A stretch of 64,000 nucleotides of DNA from Vreelandella stevensii S18214. Its GTDB lineage: Bacteria > Pseudomonadota > Gammaproteobacteria > Pseudomonadales > Halomonadaceae. Location of the stretch: assembly GCF_000275725.1 (NCBI RefSeq), contig NZ_AJTS01000049.1:186001-250000 (forward strand). Direction: 5' to 3'. How positions within the stretch are numbered: position 1 is the first letter of the stretch; each line of letters opens with the position of its first letter. The notes under the pieces were generated by a model that was not told the origin of the DNA, made no database searches, and saw only the letters and a list, made by a program, of their open reading frames with translations. The position numbers and the translations under genes were made by a program. This document shows positions 51,319 through 60,142 of this stretch, piece after piece.

Positions 51319-53229
51319 ATGGACGTGGAGCTTCTGGAAATCCGCCAGCACATGGGACAGTTCCCGCCATTCGATGGGCTGTCCGATGAGCTACTGGACG
51401 CCATTGCCGCCCGGGTGGAGGTAAGTTACTTCAAGACGGGTAGCGACATTCTCGAGCTGGGCGCCCCCCTCGATGAGCTGTGCTATATCCGCAGCGGTGC
51501 AGTAGAAGTGTATCGGCGGCAGGGCGAGCTCTACAATCGTCTGGCAGAAGGAGACATCTTCGGTCATTTCAGCCTGCTGCGTAATCACAAGGTGCGCTTT
51601 CCTGCCAAGGCCATCGAAGATACGTTGATCTATTTCATACCCAACGACGTTTTCCAGCGGCTCTGTGAGGAAGACGATGAGTTTGCCGACTTCGTGGAGC
51701 TGGAGCGGCCACGGTTGGAAAGCGCTGCCGAACATCAAAAGAAGTCCAACGACATGATGGTCACGCGCATACGCAAGCTGGTGACACGTTATCCGGTGAT
51801 GGTGGAGTCCACCACCAGCGTTCAGCAGGCGGCACAGCAGATCAGCGCTGCCCAGGCATCAGCCGTACTGGTGATCGAGGAGGGGAGCAATCATCCTCGC
51901 TACAGCTTTCAGGACAGCGAAGGCAAGACCTGGCAGATGTGCGGCATTCTCACCGACAGCGATTTCCGCACGCGGGTCGTGGCCGAAGGGCTGGCGCCCT
52001 CCACGCCCGTGGGCGATGTGGTCTCAGAGCGGTTGATTACCGTCCAGTCGGATGCCACGGTCTACGAGGCCATGCTGGTGATGCTGCGCAGTAACGTACA
52101 TCACTTGCCGGTGTTGTATCGCCAGCGCCCGGTAGGTGTAGTGCATCTTTCCGATATCATTCGCTACGAGACCCATAGCGGGCTTTATCTGGTCAGCAAT
52201 ATTTTCAACCAGTCCAGCGCCCAAGGGTTGGCCAGGCTGTTGCCCGATGTGCGTGCTGCCTTTGTACGGATGGTGCAGGAGGGGGCCAATTCACAGATGG
52301 TGGGCAGCGCGCTATCGACCATCGGGCGCAGTTTTACCCGCCGTTTGCTGGAGTTGGCCGAAGAGTCGCTGGGGCCACCCCCGGTGCCTTACTGCTTCAT
52401 GGTCAATGGGTCCATGGCGCGTAACGAGCAGAGCATCGTGACGGACCAGGACAATGCGCTGATCTTGTCCGATGATTTCGACCCGGACGAGCACGACGCG
52501 TATTTCCAGGCGCTGGCAGCCTTTGTCAGCGATGGATTGGCCGCCTGTGGCTACACCTATTGCAAAGGCGATGTCATGGCCACCAACCGCCAGTGGCGCC
52601 AGCCGCTGAGCGTGTGGAAACGCTACTTCCAGGACTGGATGGCCAACCCCACCCCGGAGAGGTTGCTGCACAGCTCGATCTTTTTCGACCTGGACAGTAT
52701 CTATGGCGAAGAACACTACGTGGAAGCGCTTCAGGACCTGATCGCCCAGACGGCACCTCAGTCGCCGCTGTTTCTGGCCGCCATGGCGCGTAATGCCTTG
52801 AACCGTACGCCCCCGCTGGGCTTTTTCCGCACGTTCGTGATGGAAAAGGATGGCAAGCACAACAACTCCATCAACCTCAAGCGGCGTGGTACGGCGCCCA
52901 TGGTAGACCTGATTCGTGTGCATGCGCTGGCCTGTGGCTCCAAAGCGCAGAACTCTTTTCAGCGGCTGAACGACATCAGCCAGACCCAGCTGTTGGCCAC
53001 CGGGGTCAGCGACAAGCTGAGTTATGCCCTGGAGTTCCTGTGCATGTCGCGTATTCGCCATCAGGTCATCGACCTGCAGGAAGAGCGCGAGCCGGATAAC
53101 AACATCGAACCCGAAAACGTCGAAGACAGCGAGCGGCACACGCTCAAGGATGCGTTTCAGGTGCTCAGCCATGCGCAGAAATTCCTGAAATTCCGCTATC
53201 CGATTCCCACGCAACGGCAGGGGCGCTGA
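51319..53229 (+). CDS. cNMP-binding/CBS/DUF294 nucleotidyltransferase-like signalling protein
   Basis: A 636-residue cytoplasmic protein: cyclic-nucleotide-binding domain (about 15-130, with FKTGSDILELGAPLDELCYI), a CBS pair (about 155-285), a DUF294 GlnD-like nucleotidyltransferase domain (about 310-450, with FMVNGSMARNEQSIVTDQDN) and DUF294_C to the end. The GS-x-R motif and DQDN imply an active or ligand-binding NTase. The target is unknown. AGGAG supports the start. The exonuclease gene starts one base after its stop, a conserved pair in many Gammaproteobacteria. Confidence 0.9.
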   Translation: MDVELLEIRQHMGQFPPFDGLSDELLDAIAARVEVSYFKTGSDILELGAPLDELCYIRSGAVEVYRRQGELYNRLAEGDIFGHFSLLRNHKVRFPAKAIEDTLIYFIPNDVFQRLCEEDDEFADFVELERPRLESAAEHQKKSNDMMVTRIRKLVTRYPVMVESTTSVQQAAQQISAAQASAVLVIEEGSNHPRYSFQDSEGKTWQMCGILTDSDFRTRVVAEGLAPSTPVGDVVSERLITVQSDATVYEAMLVMLRSNVHHLPVLYRQRPVGVVHLSDIIRYETHSGLYLVSNIFNQSSAQGLARLLPDVRAAFVRMVQEGANSQMVGSALSTIGRSFTRRLLELAEESLGPPPVPYCFMVNGSMARNEQSIVTDQDNALILSDDFDPDEHDAYFQALAAFVSDGLAACGYTYCKGDVMATNRQWRQPLSVWKRYFQDWMANPTPERLLHSSIFFDLDSIYGEEHYVEALQDLIAQTAPQSPLFLAAMARNALNRTPPLGFFRTFVMEKDGKHNNSINLKRRGTAPMVDLIRVHALACGSKAQNSFQRLNDISQTQLLATGVSDKLSYALEFLCMSRIRHQVIDLQEEREPDNNIEPENVEDSERHTLKDAFQVLSHAQKFLKFRYPIPTQRQGR

Positions 53230-53230
53230 T

Positions 53231-53956
53231 ATGCACGGTATTCGCCCACGCCAGAAAATCACTCAGGCCGACTGGGCTGGCTACATGGCAGCCCGCGCCC
53301 AGCGCGCGCAGGACGAGGCGCTGCAGCGCTTTTTCCGCACTCCCTTGCCAGACCCGGAGACTCCGCTGGCTCAGGTACCCATGGTGGCGCTGGACCTGGA
53401 AACCACCGGGTTGGACGAGCGTCGCCACGGTATCGTCAGCGTGGGGGCCGTGCCCTTTACGCTGGGGCGGATACCGCTTGCCCAGCGACGTTACTGGGTG
53501 GTGAAGCCTGCGCGGCCGCTGGACGAAGCCTCCATCGCCTACCACCATATCACCCACTCGGAGGTGGCTGACGCCCCTGATCTGGACGAGGTGCTGGATG
53601 AGCTGCTGGAGGTGCTGGCGGGCCGAGTGGTGGTGGTCCATTTTCGCAACATCGAGCGCCCTTTTCTGGATGCCGCCGTGAAGGAACGGCGCGGCGAGGG
53701 CGTGCTGTTTCCCATGATCGACACGATGTCGCTGGAGGCCAGGCTGCATCGGCAGACCCTGTGGGCGCGCTTTCGCCGCTGGCTGGGAAGGCCGCCGGTC
53801 TCGATTCGGCTCAATGCCAGCCGTGAACGCTATGGCTTGCCGCCCTACCAGGGGCACCACGCCCTGGTGGATGCGTTGGCCACCGCCGAGCTACTGCAGG
53901 CACAAATCGCCAACCGCTACTCACCGGATACGCCGCTCAAGGCGCTGTGGTGCTGA
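53231..53956 (+). CDS. DnaQ-like 3'-5' exonuclease paired with DUF294 protein
   Basis: A 241-residue DEDDh-family exonuclease domain (about 48-230). ExoI is ALDLETTGLDE and ExoIII is HHALVDALATAEL. In ExoII the usual aspartate (HNxxFD) reads HFRNIERPFL, with glutamate in its place. It is not the replicative epsilon subunit. Immediate linkage to the cNMP/CBS/DUF294 gene suggests joint function in nucleotide signalling or RNA/DNA turnover; this is inference. Confidence 0.85.
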   Translation: MHGIRPRQKITQADWAGYMAARAQRAQDEALQRFFRTPLPDPETPLAQVPMVALDLETTGLDERRHGIVSVGAVPFTLGRIPLAQRRYWVVKPARPLDEASIAYHHITHSEVADAPDLDEVLDELLEVLAGRVVVVHFRNIERPFLDAAVKERRGEGVLFPMIDTMSLEARLHRQTLWARFRRWLGRPPVSIRLNASRERYGLPPYQGHHALVDALATAELLQAQIANRYSPDTPLKALWC

Positions 53957-53985
53957 CGGACTAGAGTGGGGGTAGTGGCAAACAC

Positions 53986-54015
53986 AAAACGGGCAGCCCA
54001 TGGGCTGCCCGTTTT
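53986..54015. terminator. Perfect palindromic bidirectional terminator
   Basis: AAAACGGGCAGCCCA followed by its exact reverse complement TGGGCTGCCCGTTTT. It sits between the convergent exonuclease and BCCT genes. A second hairpin (GGCCAGC/GCTGGCC, 54022-54042) lies next to it on the BCCT side. Confidence 0.92.
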
Positions 54016-54051
54016 GCGTAAGGCCAGCAAGAAACGCTGGCCAAGGAGGGA

Positions 54052-55692
54052 TCAAACGGCTTTGGGTTCGCTCATCAGCCCTTTGATGATGGCGTAGCAG
54101 GCCACCAGCAGGATGATGGTGAACGGGAAGCCCGTCGATACGGCCATGGTTTGCAGGGCCGTCAGGCCGCCACCCAAGAGCAGGGCGATGGCAATGGCCC
54201 CTTCAATGATCGCCCAGAACACGCGCTGCGGCTTGGGAGCATCCACTTTGCCACCGGCCGTGATGGAGTCGATGACCAGCGAGCCCGAGTCAGACGAGGT
54301 CACGAAGAAGATGATGACCAGCAGAATGGCAATGAACGAGGTGATCTGCGACAGCGGCAACTGCTCCAGCATCACGAACAGCTGCAGGTCCACACCGGCG
54401 TCACGCACGGCTTCGATACCCTGGCTCACGTACTGGTCGATGGCAGTGCCACCGAACGTGGTCATCCATAGCACCGAGACGATCGAAGGCACCAGCAGCA
54501 CCGAGATCAGGAATTCACGAACGGTACGGCCACGGGAAACCCGCGCGATGAACATGCCGACGTAGGGTGACCAGGAGATCCACCAGGCCCAGTAGAAGGC
54601 AGTCCAGCCCTGGCTGAAGTTGGCATCTTCACGGCCAAAGGGGTTGGAGAGGGCCGGTAGATGCACCACATAGTTGATCAGGTTTTCGAAAAAGCCCGTG
54701 GCAATCAGTAGGGTGGGGCCTACCGCAATGACGAAGAACAGCAGTGCCGCCGCCATGGCGATGTTGATTTTCGACAGCAGCTGTACGCCTTTGTCGACCC
54801 CGGCAACGATAGAGCCGATGGCAATGATGGTGATGCCGATGATCAACAGGATCATGGTGACATCGCTTTCCGGTGCGCCGAACAGGTAGCTCAAGCCAGC
54901 AGCGGCCTGGGTAGCCCCCAGTCCCAGCGAGGTCGCCAGACCGAACAGCGTGGCAAACACCGCCAGAATATCGATCAGGTGCCCTGGCCAGCCCCATACG
55001 CGCTCACCCAGCAGCGGGTAGAACACGGAGCGCATCGACAGCGGCAGACCCTTGTTGAAGGAGAACAGCGCCAGCGACAGCGCGACCACGGCGTAAATGG
55101 CCCACGGGTGCAGACCCCAGTGGAAAATGGTCGCGGCCATGCCCAGCGCAGCGGCAGCAGCCGTGTCACCTTCGGCCCCGGCCAGCGGTGCCCAGTCTCC
55201 GCCGTCCAGCGAGGTGCCAAAATGGGTCAGCGGCTCGTTGACGCCGAAGAACATCAGCCCGATGCCCATACCCGCCGCAAACAGCATGGAAAACCAGCCG
55301 GTGTAGGTGAAGTCAGGCTTGGCATCTGCCCCGCCGATACGAATCTTGCCGAGAGGGGATACGATCAGCCCCAGGCAAAGCAGCACGAAGATATTGGCGG
55401 CCAGGATGAAGAACCAGGCCAGGTTGCCGGTTAGAAAACCGAAAATAGAGTCGTAAAGCGGTGCGATGGTGTCCTGTAGCGCCAGCGTGAGGATCACGAA
55501 CAGCAGTACCACCAGCGCCGAGATGGTAAATACCTTGCCGTGCAGGTCAAGGCTGAACCCCATGGTGCTGGTGGTAATGTTGTCCTGACCGATCACGTAG
55601 TCGGTATCGATCAGGTTGGCCGGGCCATCTGGGGCAGGAATGCCCTCCGAGACCGGCTCTTCAGGGGGACGTTTAGCGTCTGGGTTTTCCAC
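54052..55692 (-). CDS. BCCT-family betaine/choline/carnitine transporter
   Basis: A 546-residue transporter with about 12 helices and an N-terminal cytoplasmic extension of about 50 residues. The family marks are FAAGMGIGLMFFGVNEPLTH and the core WAWWISWSPYVGMFIARVSRG. It takes up compatible solutes such as glycine betaine, consistent with a salt-tolerant host. The start is GTG with GAGAGG six bases upstream. The upstream 445 bases contain an inverted repeat that may be an operator. Confidence 0.93.
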   Translation of the reverse strand: MENPDAKRPPEEPVSEGIPAPDGPANLIDTDYVIGQDNITTSTMGFSLDLHGKVFTISALVVLLFVILTLALQDTIAPLYDSIFGFLTGNLAWFFILAANIFVLLCLGLIVSPLGKIRIGGADAKPDFTYTGWFSMLFAAGMGIGLMFFGVNEPLTHFGTSLDGGDWAPLAGAEGDTAAAAALGMAATIFHWGLHPWAIYAVVALSLALFSFNKGLPLSMRSVFYPLLGERVWGWPGHLIDILAVFATLFGLATSLGLGATQAAAGLSYLFGAPESDVTMILLIIGITIIAIGSIVAGVDKGVQLLSKINIAMAAALLFFVIAVGPTLLIATGFFENLINYVVHLPALSNPFGREDANFSQGWTAFYWAWWISWSPYVGMFIARVSRGRTVREFLISVLLVPSIVSVLWMTTFGGTAIDQYVSQGIEAVRDAGVDLQLFVMLEQLPLSQITSFIAILLVIIFFVTSSDSGSLVIDSITAGGKVDAPKPQRVFWAIIEGAIAIALLLGGGLTALQTMAVSTGFPFTIILLVACYAIIKGLMSEPKAV

Positions 55693-56137
55693 AAAAGCCT
55701 CTCCATGTTGGACAAAAACTGCCGAAGGTGACGGGACGGACCCATGGCAGGCGAATGATGCAATTACTAGGGTAGCAAATGTTGATTAATGTTTATCAAC
55801 GCAACCGCGACGTATCATGAGTGGAAAGCGTCAGTCGGGTAGCGAAAGCTTTTATAATGTGAAAGCGTGATTTTTTATTTTTTTGATTAAAAATTATTAT
55901 ACATGGTCTGTGCCGGTGTGTCACAACGCGACCGGTAGCTGAGCTGAAAAATGCCACATGTGTCATTTTGAACCTGCCAGATGCCAAGTCGACAGCAACA
56001 GTTGGTGTTCATTTTTTGTTTTTAAATTACTGTTTTTATTTTATTTTTATTTTTTATCGCGCTTTTGGCGTGCTGTGTGCAGTTTCTTGGTAAGACTCAG
56101 GTCAAGCAACATCTAATCAGTAGTGGAGGCAACTCTT
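55693..56137. other. AT-rich divergent regulatory region; no gene supported
   Basis: This 445-base gap between the BCCT gene and the small lipoprotein gene is far richer in A and T than its surroundings, with T-rich runs around 55871-55885 and 56010-56057. It probably carries promoters for both genes. No convincing ORF lies in it. I could not match a clean -35/-10 pair. Confidence 0.5.
55781..55800. promoter_or_regulatory. Candidate operator upstream of the BCCT gene
   Basis: GTTGAT and ATCAAC form a perfect six-base inverted repeat with an eight-base TAATGTTT spacer, 89-108 bases before the BCCT start codon. Spacing suits a TetR/BetI- or MarR-type dimer, but no regulator gene is adjacent. 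Confidence 0.4.
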
Positions 56138-56560
56138 ATGGATAAGCAGATTCCCCAGACAACCAAGCGTCGTCCTCGTGTATTGACGCTCTGCATGCTC
56201 GCCGCAGCGGTCAGCACGCTGGCATTGGCAGGTTGTGGAAATGGTGAAGATGAGATGCCCCCGGCTCAGCAGCCCGAGACCATGGAACAGGATGCGACCT
56301 CAGGCCAAGTGCCCGGTACTACCGAAGGTGACAGCATGATGGGTGAAGAACCCGCTGGCACCATGGGGGACGACCCCATGGCCGCCGATCCAGGTTTGGA
56401 AGATGATGCGGCAGCCACCCAAGAGCCTATGCCCGGTGAGGGCGCTGATATGACCGACCCGCAGGAAGAACCCGGTTTCGGTGAAGGCACCGACCCAATG
56501 CCCGGCGCTAATGACGAAGTGCCTGCGGATGATGAAGACGACATGACCACGACTCAGTAA
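56138..56560 (+). CDS. Small acidic lipoprotein of unknown function
   Basis: A 140-residue predicted lipoprotein with lipobox LAGC (cysteine at about residue 33) after a basic N terminus. The mature part is low-complexity and very acidic, rich in Asp, Glu, Met, Pro, Gly and Thr (for example GEEPAGTMGDDPMAADPG). I do not recognise a domain. GGAGG precedes the ATG at 56138. Acidic mature chains are common in secreted proteins of halophiles. A related small gene follows. Confidence 0.7.
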   Translation: MDKQIPQTTKRRPRVLTLCMLAAAVSTLALAGCGNGEDEMPPAQQPETMEQDATSGQVPGTTEGDSMMGEEPAGTMGDDPMAADPGLEDDAAATQEPMPGEGADMTDPQEEPGFGEGTDPMPGANDEVPADDEDDMTTTQ

Positions 56561-56639
56561 GGTTTACCGCTCCCTACGATGGCAGGTCGCCCAGCTGTCT
56601 GTTCCCTGCGGCTGCTCCACACGGCCTGTCATCCTTTCG

Positions 56640-56664
56640 CCCCCGCGCCCGCGGGGGTTTTTTT
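56640..56664 (+). terminator. Intrinsic terminator after the acidic lipoprotein gene
   Basis: CCCCCGCG, a two-base loop, CGCGGGGG and seven T residues, 80 bases after the stop. Confidence 0.9.
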
Positions 56665-56803
56665 GCATCCTGGTCAGTAGCCGCTAAAGTTAAACAGGCA
56701 GGCGTTAAACAAGCAGGTGTTTGGCCTGCCAAATGAATTCAACGATTTCGCTTTCAATAGGGGCGTTTTCAAAAAGAAATTTTCAAAAGGGAAGGAGCAC
56801 GAC

Positions 56804-56998
56804 ATGAAGTCACCAAAGCACCAGCGTGTATATGCAATGTTGTTCAGTGCGCTCTTGATGACCGGTGTATTGGCGGGGGGTGGCGACAGCTCGCCGCCTA
56901 ACGGAGAGCCCGAACCGGAAGAGCCAATGAGCACCGGCCCCATGGCCAATGATGGCACCACCCCTGAAGAGACTCCTGGGGAGGGCGTGGATAATTAG
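56804..56998 (+). CDS. Small acidic exported protein with degenerate lipobox
   Basis: A 64-residue protein: basic N terminus, one hydrophobic segment (YAMLFSALLMTGVLAGGG) and an acidic Pro/Glu/Met-rich tail (PEPEEPMSTGPM). It resembles a short version of the upstream lipoprotein. The lipobox would be LAGC, but the cysteine codon position reads glycine, so lipidation should be lost. AAGGAG eight bases before the ATG at 56804 supports translation. Function unknown. Confidence 0.6.
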   Translation: MKSPKHQRVYAMLFSALLMTGVLAGGGDSSPPNGEPEPEEPMSTGPMANDGTTPEETPGEGVDN

Positions 56999-57022
56999 GT
57001 TCTACGAAGACTGGAGTGAATC

Positions 57023-57162
57023 AATTGGCCTCCCACAGGGTGATTCAGGCAAGGTGCTTGCTCAGGTTGTGGGAGGGAGCTTCAGCTCGCGATGATTCCA
57101 GCACCCAGCTTGATATGGGTGCCCGCTCAGACAGTCGCCCAATAAAATTGGCCTCCCACAGG
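57023..57162. repeat. REP-like repeat cluster
   Basis: The 17-base sequence AATTGGCCTCCCACAGG occurs at 57023-57039 and again at 57146-57162. Its core in reverse (TGTGGGAGG) lies between them at 57068-57076 and leads into GGAGC-TTCA-GCTCG and CGCGATGATTCCAGC. This is the pattern of Pseudomonas/Halomonas REP (repetitive extragenic palindrome) units with two converging ends. No coding frame in this stretch is convincing. No RAYT transposase gene is seen in the window. Confidence 0.65.
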
Positions 57163-57240
57163 TGGGCTGGGCCATGGCTTTCACATGGCTATCCACCATA
57201 AACAAGGTTCATCGCACTTTGCCGGGAATTGCTTCGCTTC

Positions 57241-57276
57241 AACGAGACCGCCCCCTGACATGGGGGCGGTTTCGTT
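57241..57276 (-). terminator. Terminator downstream of the response regulator gene
   Basis: A 15-base stem with a single wobble pair (AACGAGACCGCCCCC against GGGGGCGGTTTCGTT) and a six-base loop, five bases from the stop of the sigma-54 regulator gene. Confidence 0.75.
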
Positions 57277-57281
57277 ATGGC

Positions 57282-58682
57282 TCACTCGTCGCTGTCTTCC
57301 AGGCGACGGTAGAGCGTTCGCCGCGCGATGCCCAGAACTTCCGCGGTACGGCGCTTGTTGCCGCCAGTGGCTTCCAGTACTTTGCGGATGTAGCGTTTCT
57401 CCACCTCTTCCAGACTGGGCCAGCGGGCCGGCGCAGGGGCCGGTGCCGAGGTGCCGGGCAATACTTCGCCACTCAAGGTCGGCGTGGGGTCGTCACCGTT
57501 TTGCTGATGGACCTGGTCGCGTAGACGCTCGGGCAGGTCCTGGTGCTTCAACAGGCCCTCCTCACTCAAGGTCACGGCCCGCATGATGGCGTTTTCCAGC
57601 TCGCGCACGTTGCCAGGGTAAGTGTAGTTGAGCAGGCTGTTGAGTGCTTCGGGCTCGATATGCTCCACCTGTTTGTGCTGAGACTCGGCGTGTTTGTCGA
57701 TCAGCGCAAAGATCAGGTGTTCCACATCGGTGCCGCGCTCGCGCAGGGGAGGAATACGCAGCGAGAACGTTTCCAGACGATAAAACAGGTCGCTACGGAA
57801 GTTCTCCTGCTCGATCTCCTTTTCCAGGTTGCGGTGGGTGGCCGCAATGATGCGCACGTCCACCGGTTCCTCGCGCTCCCCGCCCACCGGGCGAACGGTC
57901 TTCTCTTGCAGAGCACGCAGCAGTTTGGCCTGCAGGTTGATCGGCATTTCACCAATTTCATCCAGGAACAGGCTGCCCCCCTGGGCGCTCTGGAACAGGC
58001 CCTTGCGGGCTTCGTTGGCGCCGGTGAAAGCGCCTTTGACATGGCCGAAAAACTCGCTTTCCATCAGGTCGGCGGGAATGCTGGCGCAGTTGACGGGCAC
58101 AAAAGGCGCGTCGTGGCGGCTGCTCTCCTGATGAATGGCCCGCGCCAGCAGTTCCTTGCCGGTACCGCTTTCACCCAGAATGAGAATGGGGGCGTCGCTT
58201 TTGGCCAGCCGTGAGGCATCGTGAAACAGCGACTGCATCGCCGGGCTTTTGCCCACGATGCCATGGAAGTGGCTCAACTCGGTATCGTGGGACAGCGAAA
58301 GGCGCTGGCGCTCCAGCACACGAAACACCGCTTCGCGAATCGCATCCAGATCCAGTGGCTTGGTCAGAAAATCGTCGGCCCCCAGCTTCAGGGCTTCCAC
58401 GGCCTGGTCGATGGTGCCAAACGCGGTAATCACGATGATGCCCAGCTCGCTGCCGCTCTGGCGAAGCTGCTGCAAGAGCTGAATGCCGGTCATGCCCGGC
58501 AGCCGTACATCGGTGATCATCATCGCCACCGGGGTATGGCTAAGTAGCGCAATGGCTTCTTCGGCGCTGGCGACGCCTACGGTTTCATAACCCGCGTCGT
58601 GAAGCTCCTCTTCCAATAACTCACGTATAGCGGCGTCATCTTCCACCACCAAAAGCGGTAACAGGTGTTCCTGATGGGTCAC
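57282..58682 (-). CDS. NtrC-family sigma-54 response regulator
   Basis: A 466-residue regulator: receiver domain (about 8-125, phosphorylation site ITDVRLPGMTG), AAA+ domain with Walker A GESGTGKE and sigma-54 contact GAFTGA (about 135-370), and a Fis-type DNA-binding helix at the C terminus (GGNKRRTAEVLGIARRTLYR). I prefer the GTG start at 58682, since GAGGAC precedes it; a TTG at 58697 that overlaps the kinase stop (TTGA) is the alternative. It forms a two-component system with the kinase just upstream. Target genes are unknown. Confidence 0.93.
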   Translation of the reverse strand: MTHQEHLLPLLVVEDDAAIRELLEEELHDAGYETVGVASAEEAIALLSHTPVAMMITDVRLPGMTGIQLLQQLRQSGSELGIIVITAFGTIDQAVEALKLGADDFLTKPLDLDAIREAVFRVLERQRLSLSHDTELSHFHGIVGKSPAMQSLFHDASRLAKSDAPILILGESGTGKELLARAIHQESSRHDAPFVPVNCASIPADLMESEFFGHVKGAFTGANEARKGLFQSAQGGSLFLDEIGEMPINLQAKLLRALQEKTVRPVGGEREEPVDVRIIAATHRNLEKEIEQENFRSDLFYRLETFSLRIPPLRERGTDVEHLIFALIDKHAESQHKQVEHIEPEALNSLLNYTYPGNVRELENAIMRAVTLSEEGLLKHQDLPERLRDQVHQQNGDDPTPTLSGEVLPGTSAPAPAPARWPSLEEVEKRYIRKVLEATGGNKRRTAEVLGIARRTLYRRLEDSDE

Positions 58683-58693
58683 AAACGTTGTCC

Positions 58694-60139
58694 TCAAGCG
58701 GATGCGGTTTCACAAAGGGGCAGCGTGATCTCGAAGCCAGCACCGCCCAGGGTGCTGTCAAAAACGCCAATCGTCCCGCCGTGGTCGTTGATAATGCGGT
58801 GCACCATGGACAGCCCTAGGCCACTGCCTTGCCCCACCGGCTTGGTGGTGAAAAAGGGGTCGAATACCTGATGGTGATGGGAGGGCGGTATGCCTGGCCC
58901 GTTATCCTCTACCCATAGCGTCAGCTCTTCCTCATGGGCCTCGGCGCGGACACGAATATGGCTCACGTCGGGCGCTTGCGCTGCATTGCGAAACAGGTTG
59001 GTCAGCACCTGGATGATCTGCTGGCCATTGACCAGTAAATGGGGGGTCGGTGTCGGAAGATCAATATCCAGGCGAATATTTCTTGGCTCCAGCTCTTCCT
59101 CGACCAGCTCGCTGGCACTCAGGATAAGCTGGTCCAGCGCCTGATTTCCTTTCTCTACGTTATGTTGTCGGCCCAATTCCATCAATTGGCGCACGATTTC
59201 GACGATGCGTTCGACTTCGCCGCGTATTCTGCCCAGCCGGGCGCGCTCATCGTCGCTGATGGTGTCCCGGCGTGCCAGGCGTTGGGCCTGGCCGTTGATG
59301 ACGGTGAGCGGTGCGCCGATTTCATGGGCAACCCCTGCCGCCAGTACGCCCAGTTCGGCCAGTTTCTTGGATTTGCGCAGGCGCTTTTCGAGTTCGATCT
59401 CGCGGCGCTGACGATCCTCGATATCGCGGTCCTTCTCGGCCATGGCGTCCAGCATGCCGTTCAGGCCTGAGGCCAGGCGACGGTATTCGGTAGGGCCATC
59501 CGCGGTGGCCCGTTGGCTGCGGTCGCCGTCCTCTACCAGCAGCATGACGTGCAGCAGCCGGTTCAGGGGGCGCTCGATGTAACGCCGGAAGCCCCACCAG
59601 ATGCTGAACACGATGCCCGCCGCACCGATGACGAAGACCAGCACGGCCACGATGCTGATGAAGCCGGTATAGTTTTCGATGCCGGTATTCAGGCGGTTGA
59701 CCTGCAACACGCCCTGCACGCTGCCATCCTGGGTGCGCAGCGGGATCAGTGCCGAGTAGTAGGTCCAGCCCTCCTGCTGGCGATAGTTGCTGTAGAGGTC
59801 ATCGCGTTCGATGACTTTCCGGATCTCTTCAGGGGTGAACAGGTCCTTGCCCAGCCCCAGGCCGTATACTTCGCGTCCATGGGTGTCGAACACATAGGCA
59901 CCGTAGATACGGTGAAACGAGAAGGCCGACTGCAGGGCCTCCTCCAGAGGGGTGGCGCTGTCGCGGGCCACCGCGTAACTCAGCGACGTGCTCAGCGCCC
60001 TGGTGATGATCTCCACCTCGGTTTGCAGCTTGGAGCGTACGTTATCCTCCAGCGACTTGATGGCCACCAGGCTGAATACCACCAGCACGATGAAAAGCGG
60101 CACAATCACCGTGAGAATGATCAAGTTACGTAAGCGCAT
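58694..60139 (-). CDS. Membrane sensor histidine kinase
   Basis: A 481-residue kinase: membrane helix (about 7-28), periplasmic sensor (about 30-160), second helix (about 160-185), HAMP region (about 187-240), HisKA with the phosphorylated histidine in AGVAHEIGAPLTVI (about residue 271) and HATPase_c with NLFRNAAQAP, VEDNGPGIP and GSGLGLSMVHRI. It should phosphorylate the adjacent sigma-54 regulator. The sensor contains VFDTHGREVYGLG, suggesting a sCache-like fold; ligand unknown. Confidence 0.94.
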   Translation of the reverse strand: MRLRNLIILTVIVPLFIVLVVFSLVAIKSLEDNVRSKLQTEVEIITRALSTSLSYAVARDSATPLEEALQSAFSFHRIYGAYVFDTHGREVYGLGLGKDLFTPEEIRKVIERDDLYSNYRQQEGWTYYSALIPLRTQDGSVQGVLQVNRLNTGIENYTGFISIVAVLVFVIGAAGIVFSIWWGFRRYIERPLNRLLHVMLLVEDGDRSQRATADGPTEYRRLASGLNGMLDAMAEKDRDIEDRQRREIELEKRLRKSKKLAELGVLAAGVAHEIGAPLTVINGQAQRLARRDTISDDERARLGRIRGEVERIVEIVRQLMELGRQHNVEKGNQALDQLILSASELVEEELEPRNIRLDIDLPTPTPHLLVNGQQIIQVLTNLFRNAAQAPDVSHIRVRAEAHEEELTLWVEDNGPGIPPSHHHQVFDPFFTTKPVGQGSGLGLSMVHRIINDHGGTIGVFDSTLGGAGFEITLPLCETASA

Positions 60140-60142
60140 CGT

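Noticed and set aside
57000-57281. Small coding frames between the acidic protein and the response regulator
   Set aside because: The stretch is explained by REP-like repeats and a terminator; the frames lack ribosome sites.
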